This document shows positions 26,177 through 38,358 of a stretch of DNA of 64,000 nt, one piece after another. The stretch comes from Hypericum androsaemum (lineage: Eukaryota; Streptophyta; Magnoliopsida; Malpighiales; Hypericaceae). The notes beneath the pieces are model-generated. The model searched no databases and was not told the DNA's origin. It saw only the letters and a list, made by a program, of their open reading frames with translations. The first letter of the stretch is position 1; each line of letters opens with the position of its first letter. Location of the stretch: positions 124,001 through 188,000 of the forward strand of contig OZ023190.1 in the NCBI GenBank assembly GCA_963995505.1, read 5' to 3'. The position numbers were made by a program, and so were the translations under genes.

Positions 26177-29100
26177 ATGTCTACTCTTGAGAAAGCTTCA
26201 TCATCTCCGGCTGCTTCGGTCCGAGAAATGGACCCTTTATTGAAGGATTTGAACGAGAAGAAGCAGAGCTTTAGGAAGAACGTGGTCTCGTTGGCTGTTG
26301 AGCTCAAGGAAGTCCGCACCCGCCTTGCATCTCAAGAGCAGTCTTTTGCCAAGGAATCATTGACCAGACAGGTTAAAAAAAACTTGTCCTCGAGGCCTTC
26401 ACTTGATTCGGTTTTTATCATCGTTTCTCAGATAGTCTCTTTTTCGGATGTGGGGTCCAACTTGCTTGCTGAGTTCTTTGCTATGTTTGATCTGCAACAG
26501 GAAGCGGAGCACAAGGCGAAGAACATGGAGGAGGAGCTACGTAGTTTGCAGAAGAGATTAGAGGAGAGAAATTGTCAGCTCCAAGCTTCAGCTTCAACAG
26601 CTGATAAGGTCCCCTCGCGTAATCTAAATATCCCACCTTTCCTCAAAGAGACTAGCTTTTAAACTTGTGTTCTTTTCCTGTTTGTTTGACTATACCTTGG
26701 CCCTTTGCTTTGAAGATCCCTCCTTTCATGTCTTTTGAGCTTTGTGGGTTTCCTTATAAGCAAGCTTAGATGGGTTGATCTGGTTTCGGTAATGTTTTCT
26801 TGTGGATTGTACCAAAGCCCTCCGCATATATGTTCCCTTTTTGGATCCGCCTTAGCCTTTTTGGAATTTTGCTTGTGTATGTATTTTGGCGGAGCCCATT
26901 GGAGAAAAAGGCCATTGAGTGCTTTCATTTTATTTAATCCTTCTCTTTGGAAGTAGCCACGCAGCTTGCTTAGGAAACTTTGTCCTAGCACAATAACGAA
27001 TGTAGTCTACCTTGCCTTGTGAGATCTTGACCTACTCTTTGATGCCTTCTTTTTGTTGTATGCAATTAAGGATTTATCTTTTATCTCAGTTTCCAATAGT
27101 GGTCAGCGCATCAACAATTTTGTTGGTCTCCTCAAACGAAATCTTACTGCTTGTCCTGATTAAGTGCCTAGTTTAGTTACTAGATAGGAAATTATTTTAA
27201 AGGTTACAAGGTTCCTATTTTGCAAATTTTGTCACTGGTTGCCACATTGGCAGCACAAATGAAAGAACACTGCTCAAAATTTAATCGGTTTTCTTTGGTC
27301 TTTCTAAATCTGGGAGACTCTACTGGATGTAATGTCCTCGCATCAAGAAGGGAATCAAAATTAGTTATTTATTGTTAGCAGCAGTAAAGGTCACATTTAC
27401 TTCAATATAAAACTCTACATTTTGGTAAAGTGGTACTACCTTCCTTGCTCCTATTGATCCTACCATGTTACAATAATTGACATAAAGTAGGTTACCCTTC
27501 ATCAGTTAGAAAATTTTGAACACAGTCTCCATTTTTTAATCAGTATAAAGGTGCATCTAAGTAGAATACTGTGGCCAGTCACAAGAGATGATGTGTTAAG
27601 ATTATGATGCAATTAAGGAGTGCCCACTGCCAAACAAAATTTGAAGGAGTCTATGCTGCATCACTGATACCATGAAATTTTGCCGAGTCCTGGCCCAGAA
27701 TTGTAATGCAAACAAAAACTTGTTGCTGAGTCCTGGCCCATGAGGATGATTTTCTATCCGTATTCTACTTGACACTTAGCATTAAGTGCAGAATTGTAAT
27801 TGGAACAAAACTTGTTTGAGTCCTGGCCCCTGAGGATGATTCTCTATTCATAGTCTATCATACCTAGTCTTCTCTTTGTACGGACGCTCAAATTTAGGAA
27901 GGCCATTTCTCTCATAGCTTTCTCCCTGGAGCTCAAAAACCCGGGAATACGTATGTATCCATGGACATGCTGCTGGAAATTGATGTTTGTATTTTTGTTA
28001 CTTATTGTCTTCAAAATTGTTGCTTAACTTGTGTGAGCTTCTTAATCATCAAAATTGAAGTTCTTCTGATTGTGGCTTAATTTTGAATTAGTACCTGAAG
28101 GAGTTGGATGATCTAAGATCGCAGCTTGCTTCCACTCGAGCAACAGCAGATGCAAGTGCCACATCGGCCGAGTTAGCACAGCTACAGTGCTTAGCTCTGC
28201 TGAAGGAGCTAGATGAGAAAAATAGCTCGCTGAAGCAGCACGAGGATCGTGTAACTAGGCTAGGAGAGCAACTGGATATTTTGCAAAAGGACCTTCAATC
28301 TAGGGAATCTTCCCAAAAACAACTGAAAGATGAAGTTCTCAGAATTGAGCATGACATCATGCAAGCTATTGCCAACACGGGAACAAGTAACAATTGGGAG
28401 TTGAAGAAATTACTAGACGATGCTTCTCCCAAGAACGTTGACAAGATGAATAGACTTTTGATTGCCAAAGATGAGGAGATAGCTAAGCTTAAGGATGAGC
28501 TAACAGTCATGTCTGCTCACTGGAAGCTTAAAACCAAGGATTTGGAGTCACAGGTATCAACATTGTGGGATTTAGTTTTATGAAGCACCTGCTTCAATTT
28601 TGTTATAGACACAAACATCCACTACAAATCTGAGTGTGACATTAAGTTGTTTGCTGACAGTTAGAGAAGCAGAGAAGAGCTGATCAAGAATTGAAAAAGA
28701 GGGTATTGAAACTAGAATTTTGTCTGCACGAGGCTCGCGCTCAGACACGAAAGCTCCAAAGGGTAAGTACGGGTGCTGCCTAAACTTTTCCTAGCACTTT
28801 GGAGTGATTTCTTGTGGAAATGCAATACAACTGTTCAATTCAATTTGTTTTGCTTTTTGTTGGTGTTAGCATTGTTCTTGCATTGGTTCATGTCCGTGTA
28901 CTTTTGATAACTGGTAAGTCCTTTGGTGAAGATGTTCTGTATATGGTGCTGTCTTTTATGTTCTATCCAGTTGTTGCACAGTGCAACTCCATAACTGTTT
29001 GCCTTAAATTTGCCAAGTTTTCATTATTTGGATTGGGGATTTACTGCTATTGCTGTTGCATATCTCCGGGAATCTACTTCTTAGATGTGATCCTCTTGGA

Positions 29101-29281
29101 ATTGTATCAGATGGGGGAGCGTAGGGACAAAGTGCTGGAAGAGCTGAGGGAGCAACTCTCAGCTAAACAAGCAGCGGAAGCTGCTGGCAGCAATGAGAAG
29201 AACAACTTCTGGGAATCCTCGGGCTTCAAAATCGTAGTTTCCATGTCAATGCTGGTATTGGTGGTTTTCTCGAAGCGATGA
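26177..29281 (+). CDS. Nuclear envelope-associated coiled-coil protein (NEAP family)
   Basis: Five exons: 26177-26371, 26501-26608, 28092-28553, 28661-28762, 29111-29281. They join in frame to 345 residues. The protein starts [20 protein letters not shown] and then [20 protein letters not shown], a stretch strongly conserved in plant NEAPs. Almost all of residues 20-320 is heptad-like coiled coil (for example [38 protein letters not shown]). A basic segment with [16 protein letters not shown] and KLQR precedes a single C-terminal span, [20 protein letters not shown]. In Arabidopsis, NEAPs are tail-anchored at the inner nuclear membrane, form dimers and touch SUN proteins. The same place and role are inferred here. 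Intron 2 is 1.48 kb and holds local duplications. The gene converges on the X8 gene. Confidence 0.94.
27690..27850 (+). repeat. Local duplications in NEAP intron 2
   Basis: GAGTCCTGGCCC occurs three times (about 27689, 27728 and 27818). Each is followed or preceded by matching pieces such as TGAGGATGATT, CAGAATTGTAAT and AACAAAACTTGTT. This suggests repeated slippage or repair within the intron. Confidence 0.65.
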
Positions 29282-29907
29282 AATGAGCTCTGCCTTCCGG
29301 TGGTTCGTCTTCTGTATAAAGGATGCAATTATGCGGTAGGGGTAGCTAGCTAGCCGTAGAGCCCATTTTGCCTGTAGAATTTGGCATAACAGATGTAGGC
29401 GTATACATAGGCTATCAGTATGTAGGAAGAACATGCGGGTTACATTGGTAAGATATGGCTGCTGTAATATTGAATCTGTTGCGGCGTTCTTCAAACAACG
29501 CATCACGGTTACAGTCGGAAAGCCGGTTTTCTCTTCGCCATCAGTTGTATGGTTGTCTTAATTTCATGACTAATTGTTGATCGTTCTATTCATAGTTACT
29601 GCTGGCAAGAACAGCTGAAAGAGACAGTTCAAAATTTGCATTCACCTTACGTAAACAACTCTGCAATAGCACATTGCGGTAACTAGATTATAAACATCTG
29701 CCAGGCACACTACCATTTCCGAAACCAAAATTAAAGTTGCAAGATTTAGTACAAAACATCCTTGCTTTATACATCCTAATCAATATAAAACGTTCGACTT
29801 TCACCAACTTCAGCCAGGTCTACTCTAAAAGTATCCATCTTTGAGCCTTCTGCCAGCTTCCCTTCTCCTGCCGAACTTGCAACTCGTCGTGTTTCTTCCA
29901 ATAGTGT

Positions 29908-31865
29908 CTACAAGCCAAGAACCCTCACTTTGATAACAAACAGGGTCGCCAGAACGATGCTGCATGTGAAGGGTTGAAGAGCAGCAGAATTGGAAGGGGA
30001 AATGCCGGTTGTTAGAGGTGGTGTCTGGGAGCCGAAGCCTTGCGTGGTGGTACCCCAGGCGGGGTTGGTTGAAGAGTTTAGAACTGATGGCGGACTGCCA
30101 TAGCTGCTGATGGAACCAAGCAAATATATATAAACATGCAGATAAAGTGAGGGATCTGTCACCCTTCTGCCAGGACCGGTACAAGTTCGGTATCGAAGTC
30201 ATACCTTGATGCTGCGGCTGCAGGTGTACCGACAGTGGTTGTCGTTGCGGGATTATTTGCTGCGGTGGATGGAGTTTGAACGGGTTGTGAAGACGAGGAA
30301 TATGTTGCATAAAGGCAGGATCCTGTGCCTGGGAAGCATTTCAGGGAGTTATCAGTCAGGACAAGACACAGGTTGTTTTGTTTGCCTTTGTCTTGCCTTA
30401 CAAGGCAAGTTTAAAGACTAACCAAGAAAGAGTGATACATACTTGGATTAGTTGCAACTATGGCTGCTGTTCCGCCAAAGTCGCAGCTGGAAGCCACAGG
30501 GTTCCTTTGATAATAGCTGTTGAAGGCGAAGGAGGCATGGTTCTGAAGAGTGTTTGGACTGTAGCAGCCGGCTCCGAGCTGGATCTGAGAGCAGTCCGCG
30601 CCACCGATTCCACAGGCATAATCCAGCGCGGATTGGAGGGCGTACTCGGACGCTCCCGCCCTGGCTATGCACCAGCTCTGCCCCGGGGTTGCAGGGGAGT
30701 TTGTGACTGGGGGTGCCACCACGGGACTTGTGACCACCGGAGGCGGTGTTCCTATGACTGGATTGGTGACTGCTGGTGTTGTGACAGGATTGGTGACTGC
30801 TGGTGTGGTGACAGGATTTGTCACAACCGGTGTTGTCGGAGTTGCAACAGGATTCGTGATCGGGTTGGCCACGGGGACTGTGGTGGATGGGATTGGGACC
30901 GGGACCGGAGTGGCTGCAGGGTTTGTTGGTGTTATCGTGGGCGTTGCTGGGATTGTAACTATGGTTGTTGGAGGACCGATCGAATCTCTTATGCTGCTCT
31001 TCGACTCGTTGGCTAGCTCTCTACGAGACGATGCCATTGGAAGTATCTGTTCCTCCTCTTCGACATCGTCCCTTAGCGGGACCTGAACGTACAATTCTGG
31101 TATCACACCAAGAATCCGAGCTCTATGCCGAACAAAATTCGATACCTTATCAGAAAATTCTGATACTTGGTGATCCATAGAAATGCCTGCCCGTTGTAGC
31201 TCTGCTCTCGCTTCTACCGCGACAAAGGACTTTGTAGTCCTCAGATAATCGAGGACCTTGTGCACCTGGCTTGCTTGGTCTCTGCTCAGCTTCTCCAAGA
31301 AGGACAAGGGGAACTGAACCGAGACCTTAACTCGGCTGTCCAAATGCAGGCTTCGGACCGCTGAATGGAGCGATTTCAAGCAAGGCAAGACCTTGCAGAG
31401 TTCCATGCTGATGCCATCCAGTGTGATGCTTTTGGTGTTCACCACTACTGCATGAGGAGATTTCAGCCAGAAGATGGCTGCAGATCTAGAAAGCATCAGC
31501 CCCTCCGCCACGCTCCGGTCGTCTACTAGGAGATCGACAGGGACAACTCCGTTGGCAACTGACACCATGACCTGATCGTCCGCAGCTGAAATCCGAAGAC
31601 GGTAGACTACCGAGGGCGAGACGTTGCCAAACACAGCAGCAGCATCATAGGGAATACCCACCAGGGCTCCTCCTGTAACAAGCACGACCACATGATAACA
31701 ATAACACGGATCCGAGCATGTACGTTGCAGCCGATCGAAAATCGACCGTTTATACTGCTGCTAAACTCTGAGGAAAGTAAAAGGAGGTGCATTTGGTTGC
31801 TTACCAGAGGAGGAGAGAGTGAGGAGCAGCAGCAAGAAGAGGCAGTAAGAAGCGGATTTGGCCAT
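29908..31865 (-). CDS. X8-domain, probably GPI-anchored, cell-wall protein with degenerate GH17-like N-terminal region
   Basis: Four minus-strand exons: 31865-31805, 31672-30443, 30328-30205, 30106-29908. They join in frame to 537 residues. A signal peptide (MAKSASYCLFLLLLLTLSSS) is followed by a region of about 240 residues starting VGIPYDAAAVFGN. It weakly resembles a beta-1,3-glucanase (GH17) fold but lacks the expected GNE and ETGWPS catalytic motifs. Then comes a Pro/Thr/Val-rich linker with TNPVTTPAV repeats, and an X8 domain (about 354-437) with WCIARAG, the YACGIGGADCS block, GAGCYSPNT and SCDFGGTA. A Ser/Thr-rich tail and a hydrophobic C-terminus suggest a GPI anchor. X8 (CBM43) domains bind callose, as in plasmodesmal PDCB proteins. 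I infer a wall or plasmodesmal binding role without enzyme activity. The exon 2 to 3 junction falls within the X8 end (NPSTGSCLY). Confidence 0.85.
30710..30900 (-). repeat. Coding tandem repeat in the X8 protein linker
   Basis: DNA repeats of roughly 27-30 bases (GGATTGGTGACTGCTGGTGT and variants on the plus strand) encode the TNPVTTPAV units. Copy number probably varies between alleles. Confidence 0.65.
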
Positions 31866-31965
31866 GATAGTGGCAGGCAGTAGCAGTTGGTTCCTGAGGA
31901 AGAGAAACTCAATGGAAGCAGGCAGAGAAGGAAAGCTAGAAAAAAGGATCTTCTTGGAAAAGCAA

Positions 31966-31993
31966 AAGTATGATGATGATGATGATGATGATA
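31966..31993 (+). repeat. GAT trinucleotide microsatellite
   Basis: About nine GAT units in a row, upstream of the X8 gene start, probably in its promoter or leader. Confidence 0.75.
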
Positions 31994-32918
31994 ACGACTT
32001 GCATGCATGTAATTTGATTAATTAATTATAAACGGAAAGGGGTCTGCTTATTGTTACTTTGTGATTAAGCATCGGATTGGGAATGGTACGTGTATCTATC
32101 TCCCAAATAGTACACAGAAAGAAATACCGAGCCCCGAGCGTTTAGATAGATTGGTAAGAGATTGGTTTAACTAAATAAGTATGTATTTTGCTGCCTTTTG
32201 TAATTCAATCTAATATGAATATGTATTAATAGTTACTGACAAAAAATAAAGTACGTAGAAAGAGAAAAAAGGAGAATGAGCGATGCTCGCCTTTTGTCCC
32301 TGGGGCTTGCTTTTGCATCTTTCGCAAAGAGCACTAACTAGATTATTAGAGACGAGCCCATTGCAAGTCAAAAGCAGCATCACTAAAGCACCAACTTGTA
32401 CCCACCCACCTCCTCCATATCTGCACATGCACTTGCACCCACACACATGTTTGTACATGATATGCTAATGGAAGTTGGTGCAAGTAGTTAGAGATTTAGA
32501 TTTATTTAATGAGGTCTTGAAAATCTTACGAACGTAAAAAGACACTACTAACAAAATTACTCTTAAAATGGATCCGACATTGCTCGACTCTAAACCAGAC
32601 TGGGTACACTCTCATCTTATGTAGTATTTTTTTTTAACATCTCATGTAGTATTACCACTTGTAATACATAATATTTTGGTAAATAATATTGCCCAACATT
32701 ATTTTATTTTGCGAGACCATACTTTACCCAGTATTCAAGGGGATAACTAAAAAAAATAAGATGTTTTTCCTCTGCCCTGGTTCTCGATAAAAACTATCTG
32801 CCAAACTTGAACTAACAGCCCAGACTCCTATGTATTCTAAGATTTTATCGATATGTGTCTATTTTTAAGGCTTGTTTGTTCCTACGGAGTTATCTCACTT
32901 GCCGACAGGAAATGTTAT
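31994..32918. other. Intergenic DNA, promoter side of the X8 gene
   Basis: AT-rich DNA. No gene, repeat array or motif was recognised. Confidence 0.4.
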
Positions 32919-32927
32919 TTTAAAATA

Positions 32928-34178
32928 GAAAAAAGTCATATTTAGTACCTTGTAGTTTCACGCTTTCAGAATTTATGCCATGTGATTTCAAATTAGGAAT
33001 TTAGTCCTCTGTAGTTTACACATTTTTTCTTGGACAGGTCCAGGGCAGCTACCGCCCAAATGGTCTCGAAACGATGACGTTTTGGACCTGATGTGGCGCA
33101 CACTTGGCTACAAAGTGAGGTTAGTTACTAATGACATGTAATATGGATAATTACCTAAACACTCCCAAATTTTTACAAAATTTCAAAAAAAAACCCTTCG
33201 TCTTCTTCCTCATTCCCAAACCTTTCATTTTTACACTTTTACATTAATCTCACTTCTATCCGATACTAGAACAAAAATATGAAGAAACCAAATTAAAGTA
33301 GCGCATTAATTGCCTGAGAAATTAAATTAAAGATCACTAATCGATCCTTTAAATTAAATTAGAGTGAATATCGATCAAAGCACCAAGGGCAGTCGCTGAA
33401 CCACCGCGTCACCCAATTCTCTTAGGGGTCCAACTGCTCGGGCAGACGACAAGCAAACTCCAGGTGATGTGGCAGTGGACAAACGACCGTGGAAAATGAC
33501 TCCTGCTGCAGCGGGCTCCTTCGGCGAGCGGATTCTCCATCAGCTGGCAAACGAACAAGGTACGGTGCTCCTCAGACTTTGGCGTCACATGGTTTTCCCT
33601 ATCGTCCTCGCCGTTCCTTCGCGACGACCCACCACCGCCGCCGCAAGCATCCACCGTTGTCCTCGCCGCCAACAGCACTAGGAAGTCGAGGTGTCGACCT
33701 GCCCAGATCTCGTCACCACCGCAAGCATCCACCGACATTCCTGGTTCTTGTTGGTTGTATTTTTCTGCGAAAATTTGTGATCTTCAGATTATGGGTCTCA
33801 GTGGAAAAATTGCAGAGGGTGGAAAGTGTAAGGGAGGAGAGAATGGTTAATTTGAGAAAAGAAGAAGATGAGAGGAGGAGAGAGAAGCCGTGTGGAGAGG
33901 GAGGAGAGAGAAGATAAGGTTTTATAGTATTTCAATGGATTTTTTTTGAAGAAAATTTAAATATAGTAGGAATTATTTTGATAATTTACCAGATTACATG
34001 TCATCAGCAATTAAACCCACTCGGTGGCCATGTGTGCACCATGTCAGGTCCAAAACAGCGTCGTTTCAAGCCAGTTTGGCCGGGTAGCTACCTTGAACTT
34101 GCCCGGAAAAAAGTGTGTAAACCACAATGGACTGAATTCTCAATTTAAAATTACAGGGTATTAAATGAGACTTTTCCC
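32928..34178. mobile_element. MULE with perfect 9-bp target duplication
   Basis: A 1251-bp element with inverted arms, about 32928-33190 and 33935-34178, and ends GAAAAAAGTCATATTTAGTA...TTAAATGAGACTTTTCCC. The target duplication TTTAAAATA is perfect (32919-32927 and 34179-34187). The arms share the layout of the 9469/10566 family: 'accntgtagttt', a 'gacaggtccagg' type block, 'gatgacgttttggacctg', then 'acatgtaat'. The sequence is well diverged. The GC-rich interior (33380-33900) has open frames on both strands, with TPAAAGSFGERILHQLANEQ on plus at about 33498. This may be a captured gene piece that I do not recognise. Confidence 0.85.
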
Positions 34179-34187
34179 TTTAAAATA

Positions 34188-35736
34188 AGTGATACACTTG
34201 AAATGTTATGCTCCGAATCTTCGTACACCACTAATGAACATATTGGTCTGAATGTAGCGTGTTTTCCGATACAATGTAACGTTTTAAGTATGTTTTGGGG
34301 AATAACAATATGTCATTTTTTAATTAATACCACTTAATATCCTTCCAGGAGGTTCAAGGATATATGATAAAATATAAAATGAAAGTAGCTCGAAAAGACA
34401 TTTAAAAAGTTTGTGGCGGGCTAATAAAAACAGTCAGCATCCATTAATCCCTGCGAATTAATGATACTGTTTGAGGATTTAAAGCTAGTTTACCGCCAAT
34501 ATCTGAAACAAAACAAAACAAAAGTCAAATTAGTTTATTTCTGGGATATTAAAGTATACCTAACAGAAATCCGGGAGAAAATTGTGGCTATCATCGCTTC
34601 CTCCAAAGTAATAGGTGATCTGTTTGTGCTTTTTAAGTGATTGTTTGTGCGCAACATGTGCTCCCTTTAGTCTTCTACCAACGTATACATAAATTTTCCG
34701 CAAACTTCTTTCAATTTCTATAATTTTTACGTAAAAATACGTAAGGAAAGTGATTTCACCTAAATTACAACTAGTAATTAATTAGGTTTGATGTGAGTTG
34801 ATGCTACATTTCTCCCTTTCAAGGTATCGAAGAATATATGCCAAACTAAAATAGTGGTAATAACCGAATAAATGCAAAGAAAATGCAAAAGTCATCTAAA
34901 CTACAAGTCTTAGGCCGACTTCGGAGTTGAAATCTTCACTCGGGCCCGATAAGGTACCACTCTTGTTAAACGGCATCACTCACTCGAACCAAAAAATGGA
35001 AAGAAAAGATTGTATTGCCATTAGGCCAGCTAGCCGGAAATTGTCGTGATGGATATTTTTATTGACAAAAAATATCCGCCATGACAAGATTTCTTGGAGG
35101 CAAAAATGGAGGGCAATAGGTGATTGCTATGGACAATAGGATCACGAATTAATACGGTGCGCTTCATTTTTCTTCCTTGCATGATAACAACACAAGTAGA
35201 ACTACTCTCTCTCCATTCGTCGTGGAAAGAAAGATAAGATGATCCGTAGAGAGAAGGGAGACAAGGCCCATGTAGCCAAATCTTTTTCATTTCGTCCCAA
35301 TCAAAAGTGGTTTTGTATGACTAGGCAACAACCGAAAGCAATCCACTATGGAGAGCAGGCTGGGTCAAACCCACTAGTTTGCTACCCTCCTTAACTACCG
35401 GGTATGGAAGCTCCATCTTCCCACTGAGTTGAAAATATGACAATAACATAAGTTGATTCAAGTGATAAATAATTTTCATTCATTTCGAGTACAAGTGAAT
35501 GTAACATATAGGAGTTTTTCTTTTTCTGTAGGTTCGATATAACTTGATTATCGATCCGTAGATGTTAGTTATGTATGGAGGGGTGGTTGGTGGGCCCACT
35601 CGATTTCTTCGGTACCCCACTCACTCCATCACTTACTTCTCTTAGAGAGGGATATGTGTGCGGCCTTCTAAAAAAAAGAGAGAGATGTGTGTATTTTGAA
35701 CGTCGAAACTGGACACGAGCTGTAATAGGGATGCAT
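34188..35736. other. Intergenic DNA, no gene seen
   Basis: AT-rich sequence up to the 5' LTR. Only short unrelated frames are seen. Confidence 0.4.
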
Positions 35737-37310
35737 TGTTGGTATAGATGTCCTAGAGATAATCGATATAAGGATATTATACTTGATCATATTCAGTTAT
35801 ATTATTAATGTGCATTAATAATATACGACATTACATAAATGAATATAATGTTTGATTGTTTGCATATATTCATGTTTAGTTCTCATGAACTAGTGTTGTC
35901 ATTGAGAATGTGAGATCTCAGATGACTATGCATGTAGTTCTTAAAGAGCCGCAATCAATGATCATCGAGAATGGGATATCGATGATGCGATTGAGATTGG
36001 TGTGCGATCTGCATCATATCCTTAGAGGATGTAGTGGTTCTCACAACTACGAGATACTAGGTATTTCATGATGGATGCACAGATACTTTGGAGAGTATTG
36101 GCATACCCGACCGAGCAACTGTTTGGTGTATTCTATTTACGTGTCTACGGGAATATCAGTTTGTGGAGTAGTGTAATAGTCCTCTGACTTGAGGTCAATA
36201 CGCACGACATGTACGGAGTGATGAACTTTGACCATGACCAACGCTTGCACTCCTGACGGGGTAGATACGGCATGTATTGGGTACATCACGAAATGCATGT
36301 GCGTGGTAGTTGAGCCAAGAATAGGATTCATTCCTCAAATAGACTTGGAGAGAATACTTGTCTTCTCATAACTAATTGGATCGTTAGTCATTGGCCAATG
36401 CACGTCACTTTTAGAATAGTGTCTAAAAGTGACAATATGATCAATTAGTAGAATGAGATAATATGATTAAGTTATTTGAATAGACACTTAATCATGTTCA
36501 AGACTTAATCGAGTATTCGTGAATGAAAGGAACGTATCACTGTGAGCTTCACATTACAGGTAGTTGCAGTATCCTCGCAATGTACCTCATATGTTGAGAT
36601 TGTCTGGTCTATTATCTAGGGTTCGACTAAGACCATTAGTTCGACTAATCGCTTGACATGTGAGGGCCTATGGGTCACACAACAAGTAGTCTTAGTTTAC
36701 GAATTGAAGTTGGTTAGATTAAATATTGATTTGATCAATAATATTTATTATATAGAAAAATATTATAATTCTATTAGATAGAATTATAATTGTAATTATT
36801 TAATTAAGTTAGATTTAATTAAATACTAATATGTATAGTAAAATCTATTAGATGTTGGACATATTGACTAGGTCAAGAAAATAATAGAATGGGCTTGGAG
36901 GCCCAAAAGGGAAGTCAATGTTGGAAGCCACTAAGGGCTTCCAACCTTGCCTCCTGCGAAACCTACTCCTAAAAGGGTAAGAGTTGGTTAATTATTTTAC
37001 TATATATATATGTGTGGGTATCAAGGGTTTAGACACAGAAATTCATTAACTTAGATACAAGACACATATTTTCTCTAGTTTCTTTGATAAAGAATTCTCC
37101 TAGCGAATTCTCGAAGATATCAACTGTCAAGAGTTCGTAGACGAGGACTACGTGGATACCGTAGTTGAGGATCGATCTACAACGCACTGTAAGCATCCTC
37201 TAACGAAGTTATTATATTTTATGTTATACTGCCATGATCAGGATTTGTGTTGGTAAAAATTTTATCTTCCGCTGCTGCGAACCTAGGGTTCGTGTTTATA
37301 AAATCCAACA
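35737..37310 (+). repeat. 5' LTR
   Basis: TGTTGG...CCAACA. It contains a TATATATATATG stretch near 36998 that may serve as the TATA region of the retrotransposon promoter. Confidence 0.93.
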
Positions 37311-37311
37311 G

Positions 37312-37323
37312 TGGTATCAGAAC
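37312..37323 (+). promoter_or_regulatory. Primer-binding site
   Basis: TGGTATCAGAAC starts one base after the 5' LTR. It matches the 3' end complement of initiator tRNA-Met (TGGTATCAGAGC) except for one base near the end. Confidence 0.85.
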
Positions 37324-37417
37324 TACAGGCTGATTTTATGGCTGTATACATAATTATCTGTGTTATTCGATATTATATATACGACTGGTATATATATTTA
37401 AAAAAAAGGGTTTAACC

Positions 37418-37870
37418 GTGCGATCAATAGTCAACGACGTAGACGGCCAAGCGCCGAACCACCACGGACGAGCTCACCTCGTCGCGATCGGTGTCGTGGT
37501 GCTGGCGGTGAGCACCGGTGCGGCGTCGATCATCGCGTGTCGTCGAGGCATTGTCGGTTTAATTTCCAACCGCGGCTATCACACGCCGTTTCAACAAGAT
37601 TGGCTACTACCGACGAGCTCGCCTCGCCGTGAGCGTCGTCGTGGTACTGACGGTGACAATCGGAGTTGCTCCGATGGGGAGATCCAAGCTTTCGAAGCTT
37701 AGCCGACGAGTTTGAGCTTTCAGAGCTCGATTTCGGAGTGCACGCGCGAAAACCCGGCAGTTTGGGACCACCGGCGTGATCCACGCGTCGCGATCTACAC
37801 AACGGCACCGCCGGTGACGAGCGGCGTTGCGCCGTTCGGCCGATGGTTCTCAGAGACTAATCTGCAATTT
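37418..37870 (+). other. GC-rich leader segment of the copia element
   Basis: About 450 bp much richer in GC and CG dinucleotides than anything around it, lying between the primer-binding site and the coding region where gag would normally start. Open frames exist on both strands but none matches a known retroelement protein. It is either an unusual leader or foreign sequence picked up by the element. Diverged direct repeats of the form TTTGGTCCCTGGACTnAAnTGAAAT follow at about 37970-38220. Confidence 0.55.
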
Positions 37871-38358
37871 TCTAGGGACTTGGTCTTGGAAATTTGATAT
37901 TCTTGAGGGGCGTCTTTGCAAATTCAAGAAATCTGAAATTGCAGATAAGCCCTTGGGGCCTTTCTGAAATTTCGGCTTTATAGTTAATTACAGTATGGTA
38001 CCTGGATTAATCATGAAATTGCAATCTAGTCCCTAGTTAATTATAAGGACTTATTTGTAAATTTGCTTGTATGGAAAATTATAGTTTGGTGCTTGGACTT
38101 TTCCTGAAATTTCAGTTTGATCCTCAAATATTTCTGAATTTTCGGGATAGCTGGAAAATTACTATTTGGTCCCTGAATTAATTCTAAAATTGCAATTAGG
38201 TCCCTGGACTGAACTGAAAATATGAATTAGATTCTAATAACTATTTACACTTAATTTCTAAGTTGGATCTTATGAAATAATATGTGAACAATATATGGAT
38301 CTTGTTTGAGCAAGTTAAATACCCTGTTTGAGCAATTTCAAAGCAGGCGCAGTGTGTA

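Noticed and set aside
28814..29110. Start of a 155-codon frame upstream of the last NEAP exon
   Set aside because: It is intron sequence that happens to be open. The exon starts at 29111 after a CAG acceptor.
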